From positions 1-39,984 of the forward strand of contig NZ_VZAD01000003.1 of assembly GCF_009495355.1 (NCBI RefSeq): a stretch of 39,984 bases of DNA, in the 5' to 3' direction. How positions within the stretch are numbered: the first letter of the stretch is position 1; the number at the start of each line of letters is the position of its first letter. This document shows, one piece after another, positions 23,113 through 29,856 of the stretch. A program made the position numbers and the translations under genes. This stretch comes from Segatella copri (GTDB taxonomy: Bacteria > Bacteroidota > Bacteroidia > Bacteroidales > Bacteroidaceae). Under the pieces are notes generated by a model. The model searched no databases. It was not told the DNA's origin and saw nothing but the letters and a program-made list of their open reading frames with translations.

Positions 23113-23748
23113 ATGTACATAGCAATAGCTGGCAACATCGGCAGCGGAAAGACGACACTCACCAATATGCTCGCAAAGCATTATGGATGGAAGAAATTTC
23201 TGGAGCCTGTAGATGATAACCCATACATCGACGACTACTACAAGGACATCTCGAGATGGGCGCTCAATCTGGAGGTGTATTTCCTGAAACAGCGCTTCAA
23301 AAACCTGTTGGAGATTGAAAAGAGCAAGGAGACCATCATACAGGACAGGACCATCTTTGAGGGCGTGTATGTTTTCGCTACCAACAACAAGAATATGGGG
23401 AACATGGACGAGCGGGACTACGATACCTATATGGGACTCTTCGACTCGATGATGAAGGTGATCAAAATGCCTGAACTCATGGTGTATCTGAGAGCTTCGG
23501 TTCCGCACTTAGTTAAGAACATTCAGAAGCGGGGACGCGACTACGAGCAGCAGATGCCCATCGACTATCTGCAGGGCATCAACAACCTGTACGATGAGTT
23601 TATATACAAGAAGTATAAGGGGAAGGTGCTGGTCATAGAGGTGGATAACCTCGACTTCGAACACAACCCCAGGGAGTTTGGCGAAATCGTCGACAGAATA
23701 GACTCGCAACTCTTCGGACTCTTCTCGAAGGAGGAGGAGGAAAGATAA
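23113..23748 (+). CDS. deoxynucleoside kinase (first of tandem pair)
   Basis: A 211-residue dNK/thymidine-kinase-2 family enzyme that phosphorylates deoxynucleosides for salvage. P-loop GNIGSGKT (7-14), the substrate motif IIQDRTIFEGVY, the LID-like RGRDYEQQ and the closing DRIDSQLFGLF are visible. It begins 34 nt after the ligase stop and ends 31 nt before a paralogue, so all three form one operon. In Lactobacillus, tandem kinase genes of this family make heterodimers with different substrate choice (dAK/dGK and dAK/dCK); the same could hold here. Confidence 0.94.
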   Translation: MYIAIAGNIGSGKTTLTNMLAKHYGWKKFLEPVDDNPYIDDYYKDISRWALNLEVYFLKQRFKNLLEIEKSKETIIQDRTIFEGVYVFATNNKNMGNMDERDYDTYMGLFDSMMKVIKMPELMVYLRASVPHLVKNIQKRGRDYEQQMPIDYLQGINNLYDEFIYKKYKGKVLVIEVDNLDFEHNPREFGEIVDRIDSQLFGLFSKEEEER

Positions 23749-23779
23749 ATAATAACCATCATAAAAAATAAATAAAGAA

Positions 23780-24397
23780 ATGCATATAGCTATAGCAGGC
23801 AACATAGGAAGCGGAAAGACTACGCTCACCAAACTACTCAGTAAACGTTACGGTTGGAAGCCTAACTTCGAACCTGTGGACAACAACCCTTACCTCGCTG
23901 ACTACTACGAGGACATGAAAAGATGGTCGTTCAACCTGCAGATCTATTTCCTGAACAAGCGCTTCCACGACGTGGTGGAAATTGCACAGAACAAGGAAAC
24001 CATCATCCAGGACCGTACTATCTTCGAGGACGCTAAGATTTTCGCACCCAACCTGCATGACAAGGGACTGATGAGCGACCGTGACTTCGCAAACTATACT
24101 GATCTCTTCGACCTGATGATCAGTTTGGTGAAACTGCCCGACCTGATGATCTATATCCGAAGCAGCATCCCTACACTCGTGAGTCATATCGAGAAGCGTG
24201 GACGTGACTTCGAGAAGAGTATTCGTATTGATTATCTGCAGGGGCTCAACGACCGCTACGAGGAATGGATCAAGGGGTATAAGGGGAAGCTGATCATCGT
24301 TGATGGCGACAACTTGCACTTTGAGGAAAATCCTGAGGATTTCCGCAAAGTGACGGATCAAATCGACGCTGAACTCTTCGGATTGTTCCCAATGTAA
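23780..24397 (+). CDS. deoxynucleoside kinase (second of tandem pair)
   Basis: A 205-residue paralogue of the preceding kinase, with the same GNIGSGKT P-loop, IIQDRTIFEDAK, RGRDFEKS LID region and a DQIDAELFGLF end. Differences in the region after DRTIFE (EDAKIFAPNLHDKGLM versus EGVYVFATNNKNMGNM) suggest different deoxynucleoside preference. It is last in the operon, followed at 12 nt by a strong terminator. Confidence 0.94.
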   Translation: MHIAIAGNIGSGKTTLTKLLSKRYGWKPNFEPVDNNPYLADYYEDMKRWSFNLQIYFLNKRFHDVVEIAQNKETIIQDRTIFEDAKIFAPNLHDKGLMSDRDFANYTDLFDLMISLVKLPDLMIYIRSSIPTLVSHIEKRGRDFEKSIRIDYLQGLNDRYEEWIKGYKGKLIIVDGDNLHFEENPEDFRKVTDQIDAELFGLFPM

Positions 24398-24408
24398 CAG
24401 TGATAATG

Positions 24409-24450
24409 AAACCTCGTTTCTCTTTTTCCTTTAGAGAAACGAGGTTTTTG
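24409..24450 (+). terminator. terminator of the ligase-kinase operon
   Basis: A perfect 14-bp stem, AAACCTCGTTTCTC (24409-24422) with GAGAAACGAGGTTT (24434-24447), 11-base loop, then a T-rich tract. Confidence 0.9.
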
Positions 24451-24533
24451 TTTGTTTCTCGAAACTCCACCTATCCTTAATTAGCCTTAATATGTTTTTC
24501 TTTCGATTTTCTTTCGTTTTTTTTCGAAAACCC

Positions 24534-24732
24534 ACCAGTCCTCCCTTACCCTTAAGGGAGGGTCCACCTCTCATCTCGGTCTTCTCCCCTCAGGGAAGAA
24601 GAGGAAACCGCTCCTTCTCGTCGCTCGTAACCATTTCATTCTATGGTTGGCGGACCATCAGAGGTCTTCGCCAGCAGCAGAGCTGCATTTTGCGGTATGC
24701 GACCGCATGGACACGAATCGCTTACGGGCTGC
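24534..24732 (+). repeat. dispersed hairpin-rich repeat, copy 5
   Basis: Plus-orientation copy with the TTCATTCTATGGTTGGCGG middle and the GCATGGACACGAATCGCTTA tail, that is, the middle of copy 4 joined to the tail of copy 1. A degenerate 44-bp module lies before it from about 24456. After it, 24808-24850 repeats the TTAACTCC block of position 212. No gene is seen in 24398-24878. Confidence 0.8.
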
Positions 24733-24878
24733 AGAAAGGCCAAGCAGCTCATAGCAACCGCCGTACGTCGTTTCTTGACTAAAAAAATATCATCAGCAGG
24801 GGACTCAAACAATAAGGCTGTTGTCTTAACTCCTTAACTCCTTAACTCCTGATAATCTCATTTAACTTCTCAAGAAAA

Positions 24879-25979
24879 CTACTTCCTTAACGCGATATTA
24901 TAATTATAATATTGTGTATTGCCCGTGATATCCTCTTTCACATGGATGAAGGGAGGAAACTTGACACTCTCTTGCTTCGCAATGCCCTTGGTCTCGAGAA
25001 TGACTAATCCTGGAGCGGGAGACTCGAAAGAATCCAACTCGAAGTACTGACCCTTCCAGATGAAACTCTTGCGATGCTTGCGGATGGTGACACGATAAGG
25101 ATCGGCCTGCTGAAGCATGGACTCGTAGAGATTCTTACCTATCTGGCGCTCCGTCTCTATCTGCTCGTTGGAAGAAAGCAACTTCTTGGTGGTATGTACA
25201 TACACCGTCTTGCCATCGAAGACACGCTTGCGAAGACGTACCTCGCAACCAGGTTCGGTGGTAAGATATGTCTGTACGATGTCGCTGTCGATGCTTCCTG
25301 CTATATCGCCCGTCACCTCGACAATGTACTTACGCTCCTCCTCCACGGGCTGAGGAATACCCAGCACATTGCTAATCTCCTTGAGAACACGGTTCAACTT
25401 GTTGTTGAAGTCGTCGTGATTGTTGATGACACGCAGATGAGAATGACCCGTCCAGGCACTGATAACCTTCTTGTCGAGTTCGCGGGCTATCTGCAAACCA
25501 TGTTCGTCGGCACGCTCCAAGCGCTGGGCATTGTTGCTCGTGGTATAAAACTGCTCGGCGCCATCGGCTGCTGAAACAAGATGGAGTACGGCATCGTAAC
25601 GCTCGTCGCGTAATTGGGCTGTGGTATACCCCAATTCTCCGATGATACGGTTCCAAAGCTCGGGAGTGAGATACGAAGAGATATCCATTGCACCACGGTC
25701 GCATACGATGATGACAGGCTTGTCTATCGTCTCTGCCATGCGCATCATACTGTCTTCTAAAGCCAACTGTATCTGGAGCGTAGCCTTCTCGCCCTCATTG
25801 AAGAACTTGGCGTTGTCGGTAAGATAGTTCATACCTGCCTGGGTAAACATGGTAGGTACCTCGGGAATGGTGAATACCTTGTAACCCAATCCCGAGAAAT
25901 GCTCTATGATGCGTACTAATGCTGTGGTCTTGCCTGCGCAAGGACCGCCCGTAAGGACTATTTTCTTAATATTATTCAT
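24879..25979 (-). CDS. P-loop NTPase (AAA_28) fused to a CYTH domain
   Basis: A 366-residue two-domain protein. The N-terminal kinase-like P-loop domain starts IKKIVLTGGPCAGKTT (4-19) with CDRGAMDISSYL as the second nucleotide-site motif. The C-terminal half from about residue 210 is a CYTH (triphosphate tunnel) domain beginning EEERKYIVEV, with EVRLRKRV and Arg/Lys-rich strands. The same pairing is found in eukaryotic TTD14, which binds GTP and phosphatidic acid. The bacterial role is unknown; a nucleotide- or lipid-phosphate-linked function is inference. The ATG at 25979 is chosen because a TAACTTTG -7 lies at 26012-26019, which rules out the ATG at 26072. Confidence 0.85.
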   Translation of the reverse strand: MNNIKKIVLTGGPCAGKTTALVRIIEHFSGLGYKVFTIPEVPTMFTQAGMNYLTDNAKFFNEGEKATLQIQLALEDSMMRMAETIDKPVIIVCDRGAMDISSYLTPELWNRIIGELGYTTAQLRDERYDAVLHLVSAADGAEQFYTTSNNAQRLERADEHGLQIARELDKKVISAWTGHSHLRVINNHDDFNNKLNRVLKEISNVLGIPQPVEEERKYIVEVTGDIAGSIDSDIVQTYLTTEPGCEVRLRKRVFDGKTVYVHTTKKLLSSNEQIETERQIGKNLYESMLQQADPYRVTIRKHRKSFIWKGQYFELDSFESPAPGLVILETKGIAKQESVKFPPFIHVKEDITGNTQYYNYNIALRK

Positions 25980-26011
25980 ATGGTTTGCGTATCTTTTTCT
26001 GCTTATTTCTG

Positions 26012-26019
26012 CAAAGTTA
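26012..26019 (-). promoter_or_regulatory. -7 element upstream of the P-loop/CYTH gene
   Basis: TAACTTTG on the minus strand matches TAnnTTTG; no convincing -33 TTTG is seen at the normal distance. It supports the start at 25979. Confidence 0.5.
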
Positions 26020-26121
26020 ATGCAAAATTCTGAGGTAACGAAAAGATTGATACTATTTTTATTCATTGTCATGAAGATTTGACAAAATCAGGCTCTTAAC
26101 AAAATTAAATCACACATTTAT

Positions 26122-26152
26122 TTTGATATTTTACCGATTTGATGTATCTTTG
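26122..26152 (+). promoter_or_regulatory. promoter of queD-queE
   Basis: TTTG (26122-26125), 19 nt, TATCTTTG (26145-26152), with a start near 26159. Confidence 0.75.
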
Positions 26153-26183
26153 CAAAGTTTATTAGATTATATTGAAGCAAGAT

Positions 26184-26555
26184 ATGATATACTGTATTTC
26201 CAAAAAGTTAGAAATATCCGCTGCCCACTCGCTTCAGCTCAGCTACGAAAGCAAGTGCAGCCGCATGCATGGACACAACTGGCAGTTAGAAATTTTCCTC
26301 GTCAGCAGGGACAAACTCAACGAGGACGGAATGGTGGAAGACTTCACTCACATCAAGAAAGTCATACAAAGCAAGATGGATCATGCCAACCTCAACGAGA
26401 TTTTCGACTTCAACCCTACTGCCGAGAATATCGGTAAATGGATTGTCGAAGAGTTCGACACATGCTACAAGGTTAACGTACAGGAAAGCTTAGGAAACAC
26501 AGCTACTGTCATTGACGAGAACAAAATAAAGGGTATAGAGTTCATCGTCAAGTAA
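26184..26555 (+). CDS. queD: 6-carboxytetrahydropterin synthase
   Basis: A 123-residue QueD: converts dihydroneopterin triphosphate to 6-carboxy-tetrahydropterin in the making of preQ0/queuosine. Zinc ligands His15 (SAAHSLQ), His29 and His31 (MHGHNWQ), catalytic Cys25 and the MVEDFTHIKKVI and NPTAENIGKWI blocks are in place. I start at ATG 26184; a TTG at 26172 would add four residues and is possible. queE follows after 36 nt, so the two consecutive pathway steps are co-transcribed. queC, folE and tgt are not in the window. Confidence 0.93.
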   Translation: MIYCISKKLEISAAHSLQLSYESKCSRMHGHNWQLEIFLVSRDKLNEDGMVEDFTHIKKVIQSKMDHANLNEIFDFNPTAENIGKWIVEEFDTCYKVNVQESLGNTATVIDENKIKGIEFIVK

Positions 26556-26591
26556 CACTGACTGACTGCAGATATTCACAGACAACAAAGA

Positions 26592-27185
26592 ATGAAAACT
26601 TACAGAGTCAACGAGATATTCTACTCACTACAGGGTGAGGGAAGATGGACTGGCAGACCTGCCGTCTTCGTAAGAATGAGTGGGTGCAACTTGTCGTGTC
26701 CTTTCTGCGACACCGACTTCACACACTATACGGAGATGACGGCACAGGACATCGTGGAGCAATGTTTACGCACGGGAAGTGAATGCCGGTTTATCGTGCT
26801 GACGGGAGGAGAGCCCTCTCTGCAGGCCGACGACGCCCTCATTGAGGCATGGCATCAGGCTGGCTACTATGTGGCTGTGGAGACCAACGGAACGCATCTG
26901 CTGCCACAGGGAATAGACTGGATAACCTGTTCGCCAAAGAAGGCCTTTGTAGAGACTCAGGTGGCTGTCGTCCTCCCTCATGCCAACGAACTGAAACTCG
27001 TTTTCGACGACAAGCATCCTGTGGACTGCTGCCATCTGAAGGCCGACTACCTGTATCTGCAGCCTTGCGACACAGGTAACGATGAGCAGAACGCCATCAT
27101 CATGAAGCATTGCATCGAATACATCAAGCAGCACCCGGAATGGCAACTCTCGCTGCAAACTCACAAAATAATAGGAATTCAATAA
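26592..27185 (+). CDS. queE: 7-carboxy-7-deazaguanine synthase (radical SAM)
   Basis: A 197-residue radical-SAM enzyme that turns 6-carboxy-tetrahydropterin into 7-carboxy-7-deazaguanine. The cluster motif is Cys32-x3-Cys36-x2-Cys39 (GCNLSCPFCD), followed by the SAM motif LTGGEPSLQ, AVETNGTH and the YLQPCD strand. The N-terminal VNEIFYSLQGEGRWTGRPAVF is the usual QueE beginning. It lies 36 nt after queD, and trxB starts 15 nt after its stop, so read-through into trxB is likely. Confidence 0.96.
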   Translation: MKTYRVNEIFYSLQGEGRWTGRPAVFVRMSGCNLSCPFCDTDFTHYTEMTAQDIVEQCLRTGSECRFIVLTGGEPSLQADDALIEAWHQAGYYVAVETNGTHLLPQGIDWITCSPKKAFVETQVAVVLPHANELKLVFDDKHPVDCCHLKADYLYLQPCDTGNDEQNAIIMKHCIEYIKQHPEWQLSLQTHKIIGIQ

Positions 27186-27200
27186 AACTCAATCAAAAAT

Positions 27201-28133
27201 ATGGAACATATCAAAACTCTCATTATCGGAAGTGGACCTGCTGGTTATACAGCTGCCATATATGCTGGTCGTGCTGACCTGAAACCTGTACTTTATGCCG
27301 GTTTGCAACCAGGCGGACAGTTGACCACCACCACCATCGTAGAAAACTTTCCTGGCTATCCCAATGGTGTGGACGGCAATCAGATGATGATGGACATGCG
27401 TGAACAGGCTGAACGATTCGGAACAGAAATGCGCGACGGAAGCATCACTCACATCGACTTCGAGAACCGTCCTTATCGTGTGGAAGACGAAGACGGTAAG
27501 GCTTTTACAACCGACACCATCATTATTGCCACAGGAGCCACAGCCAAATACTTGGGGCTTGAAGACGAGGAGAAGTATAAGGGACAGGGTGTATCGGCAT
27601 GTGCCACCTGCGACGGTTTCTTCTATCGCAAGCGTACTGTGGCTGTTGTGGGCGGTGGAGACACGGCCTGCGAGGAAGCTCTCTATCTGGCAAGTCTCGC
27701 CAAGAAGGTGTATATGATCGTGAGAAAGCCTTTCCTGCGTGCTGCTGAGATCATGCAGCAACGTGTCAAGGAAAAGGAGAACATCGAGATACTCTTCGAA
27801 ACCAACACCACGGGGCTCTTTGGCGACAACGGTGTAGAGGGTGCCCACCTGGTACGTCATCTCGGCGAACCCAACGAGGAGGCCTTCGACATTGCCATCG
27901 ACGGTTTCTTCCTTGCCATTGGTCATAAGCCCAACACTGAGCTTTTCAAGGGCCATATCGATCTCGACGAGCAGGGATTCATCAAGGTGGTTCCCGGCAC
28001 TACCACCACCAATCTGCCCGGTATCTTTGCTGCAGGCGATGTGGCCGATCCCGTTTACCGTCAGGGAGTTGTAGCTGCAGGATCTGGTGCCAAAGCTGCC
28101 ATTGAAGCCGACCGCTATCTACAAAAGCTTTAA
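27201..28133 (+). CDS. trxB: thioredoxin reductase
   Basis: A 310-residue NADPH-dependent flavoenzyme that reduces thioredoxin in the cytoplasm. FAD site GSGPAGYTA (10-18), redox pair Cys134-Ala-Thr-Cys137 in CATCDG, NADPH site GGGDTA (151-156) and the C-terminal GIFAAGDVADP second FAD motif are complete, and length is normal for the low-Mr type. It follows queE at 15 nt and precedes a YgbA-like gene at 15 nt. Confidence 0.98.
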   Translation: MEHIKTLIIGSGPAGYTAAIYAGRADLKPVLYAGLQPGGQLTTTTIVENFPGYPNGVDGNQMMMDMREQAERFGTEMRDGSITHIDFENRPYRVEDEDGKAFTTDTIIIATGATAKYLGLEDEEKYKGQGVSACATCDGFFYRKRTVAVVGGGDTACEEALYLASLAKKVYMIVRKPFLRAAEIMQQRVKEKENIEILFETNTTGLFGDNGVEGAHLVRHLGEPNEEAFDIAIDGFFLAIGHKPNTELFKGHIDLDEQGFIKVVPGTTTTNLPGIFAAGDVADPVYRQGVVAAGSGAKAAIEADRYLQKL

Positions 28134-28148
28134 AGGCAAAGGAGTCTC

Positions 28149-28448
28149 ATGACGCGCATAGAGCAAGAAAAGAAAACGGTAAGCCAAATGGTGGAGATAT
28201 ACTGCCATGGCAAGAAGCATACGAAAGAAGGACTTTGCGAGGAGTGTTCGGCCCTACTCGACTATGCCTACACCAGATTGGAGCATTGCAAGTTTGGCGA
28301 GAAGAAGCCGACTTGCAAAAAATGTCCTATTCACTGCTATAAGCCTGACAGAAAAATACAAATGCAGGCTGCTATGCGCTATGCAGGCCCCCGTATGTTA
28401 TGGCATCACCCCATTGCCGCAATAAGACACATGATGAATGAATGGTAA
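28149..28448 (+). CDS. YgbA-like (nitrous-oxide-stimulated promoter) family protein
   Basis: A 99-residue cysteine-rich protein of the family to which E. coli YgbA belongs. The pattern MVEIYCHGKKH, LCEECSALLDYAYTRLEHC, TCKKCPIHCYKPD and the closing MRYAGPRMLWHHPIAAIRH is distinctive. YgbA is induced under nitrosative stress in E. coli; the molecular task is not well known, and a metal or Fe-S site is inferred from the eight or so cysteines. It trails trxB by 15 nt, which fits a redox-stress role. Its stop is 11 nt from the stop of the convergent hydrolase gene. Confidence 0.88.
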   Translation: MTRIEQEKKTVSQMVEIYCHGKKHTKEGLCEECSALLDYAYTRLEHCKFGEKKPTCKKCPIHCYKPDRKIQMQAAMRYAGPRMLWHHPIAAIRHMMNEW

Positions 28449-28459
28449 ACATCCAGACA

Positions 28460-29272
28460 TTATTCTGTCGCTTTCAATGTATAGATTTCGCTGGGAGTCT
28501 TGCGCTTCAGCACTTCGAGCATGAAGTCCTTGCCTGCCACGATACCATAGCTACGCAGAATCTGTTCTACAGTCTTGCGTGCCAATTCTGGATGATTGTT
28601 CTCCTCGCTGAGATGACACAGCCAGACATGACGCAAAGCTTCTGTTGCATTCTCTGCCAGAGCCTTACCGCATGAAGTATTACTCAGATGACCATTAGGA
28701 CCAAGAATACGATCTTTAAGATACTGAGGATAAGGTCCCTGCTTCAACATCTCCTCATCGTGATTAGCTTCTAAGACAAGATAATTAGCACGACCTATAA
28801 AATCGTGCATCTCATCAGTGATATGACCTACATCTGTTATCAAACAGAAAGTCACACCACCACACTCCACTTGATAACCTACATTGTCGGTACTGTCGTG
28901 AGGAACACCAAATGGAGTGATACGAAACTCACCCAGCACGAAGGGCACACCTTTCTCTACGACATGCACATTGGCACCATTGATCTTCTTGCGAACACAA
29001 TAGTTGTTCTCAATGCCACTATGCACCTTACGAGTGGTATAGACAGGCAAGTGATAATCATTGCTTAGGCTTCCCACTGACTTGACATGGTCGGCATGGT
29101 CATGGGTGATAAGAATGTTGTGCACATCCTCGAAGCGCAATCCATAGTTATGAAAGTGCTTTTTCAGTGTCCTTATTCCTACTCCCACATCTATTAATAG
29201 TGAATCCGTCTCAGTAAAAAGATAGTAGCAATTACCACTACTTCCGCTGCCGAAGGAAATAAATCTTAGCAT
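28460..29272 (-). CDS. metallo-beta-lactamase fold hydrolase (YycJ/WalJ-like)
   Basis: A 270-residue MBL-fold protein. The start FISFGSGSSGNCYYL and the metal motif THDHADH (His57, His59, Asp61, His62) are those of the YycJ/WalJ type, likely a DNA exonuclease or phosphodiesterase; further metal ligands are in VPHDSTDNVGY, ITDVGH and LCHLSEENNHPE. The ATG at 29272 is chosen: a -7 TAACTTTG at 29292-29299 places the transcript start close to 29285, so the upstream ATG at 29290 would be outside the mRNA. Confidence 0.9.
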   Translation of the reverse strand: MLRFISFGSGSSGNCYYLFTETDSLLIDVGVGIRTLKKHFHNYGLRFEDVHNILITHDHADHVKSVGSLSNDYHLPVYTTRKVHSGIENNYCVRKKINGANVHVVEKGVPFVLGEFRITPFGVPHDSTDNVGYQVECGGVTFCLITDVGHITDEMHDFIGRANYLVLEANHDEEMLKQGPYPQYLKDRILGPNGHLSNTSCGKALAENATEALRHVWLCHLSEENNHPELARKTVEQILRSYGIVAGKDFMLEVLKRKTPSEIYTLKATE

Positions 29273-29291
29273 CTTAATTTTTATTTTCATG

Positions 29292-29299
29292 CAAAGTTA
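29292..29299 (-). promoter_or_regulatory. -7 element upstream of the MBL-fold gene
   Basis: TAACTTTG on the minus strand, 20 nt before the chosen start; no clear -33 partner. Confidence 0.45.
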
Positions 29300-29331
29300 G
29301 CTAAAAAGATTCTAATTACAAAGTTTTTTCT

Positions 29332-29339
29332 TACCTTTG
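29332..29339 (+). promoter_or_regulatory. -7 element upstream of the lipoprotein gene
   Basis: TACCTTTG fits TAnnTTTG and lies 34 nt ahead of the lipoprotein ATG at 29374; the -33 position lacks TTTG. Confidence 0.45.
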
Positions 29340-29373
29340 TGGCGTTTTTAAGCTAATTTAAAAAGATACTGAT

Positions 29374-29856
29374 ATGAGAACAAGAAGAATTTATCTTCGA
29401 TGGATCCTATTGGCTGCCGTGAGCGGCATGATGATGATGGCAGGTTCTTCTTGCAAGCACGAACTGAGCGAAGAGGAACAACTGCGAATGGATGCCGACT
29501 CCTTCGCCGTGAGCTACTACAACTGGCACTTCGAGAAAGCGCTGCGTTACTGCACGCCCGAGTCGGAGAAATGGCTGAGGTTTGCTGCCAGCAATGTGCA
29601 CCAGGCGGATGTCGACTCGCTGCGTGCTAAAAACGAAGACGCCCAGATTGAACTGGGCGACATCGAATGGCAAGACAATGATTCGCTTGCCACAATAGAA
29701 ATAAAGGTTTCTGATTTTCTGCAGATGGACACCATAGGAAAGGTTGCCCGACTGACAGAGGAAGCCAACTTCTGCCTCCCCATGGTAAAGAGAGACGGAA
29801 GATGGATGGTTAGAATGGGAAGCCCACTGCGAAGTGAAACGCAAAGTCGCGACTGA
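29374..29856 (+). CDS. small lipoprotein of unknown function
   Basis: A 160-residue secreted protein. The signal is RTRRIYLRWILLAAVSG followed by MMMMAGSSC, with Cys27 as the likely lipidated residue. The mature part (DADSFAVSYYNWHFEKALRY ... IEIKVSDFL ... KRDGRWMVRM) resembles NTF2-like/DUF4878-type lipoproteins with an N-terminal helix and a late beta sheet, though I cannot name the family firmly. Its last 47 bases overlap, tail to tail, the end of the TamL-like gene on the other strand. Confidence 0.8.
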   Translation: MRTRRIYLRWILLAAVSGMMMMAGSSCKHELSEEEQLRMDADSFAVSYYNWHFEKALRYCTPESEKWLRFAASNVHQADVDSLRAKNEDAQIELGDIEWQDNDSLATIEIKVSDFLQMDTIGKVARLTEEANFCLPMVKRDGRWMVRMGSPLRSETQSRD

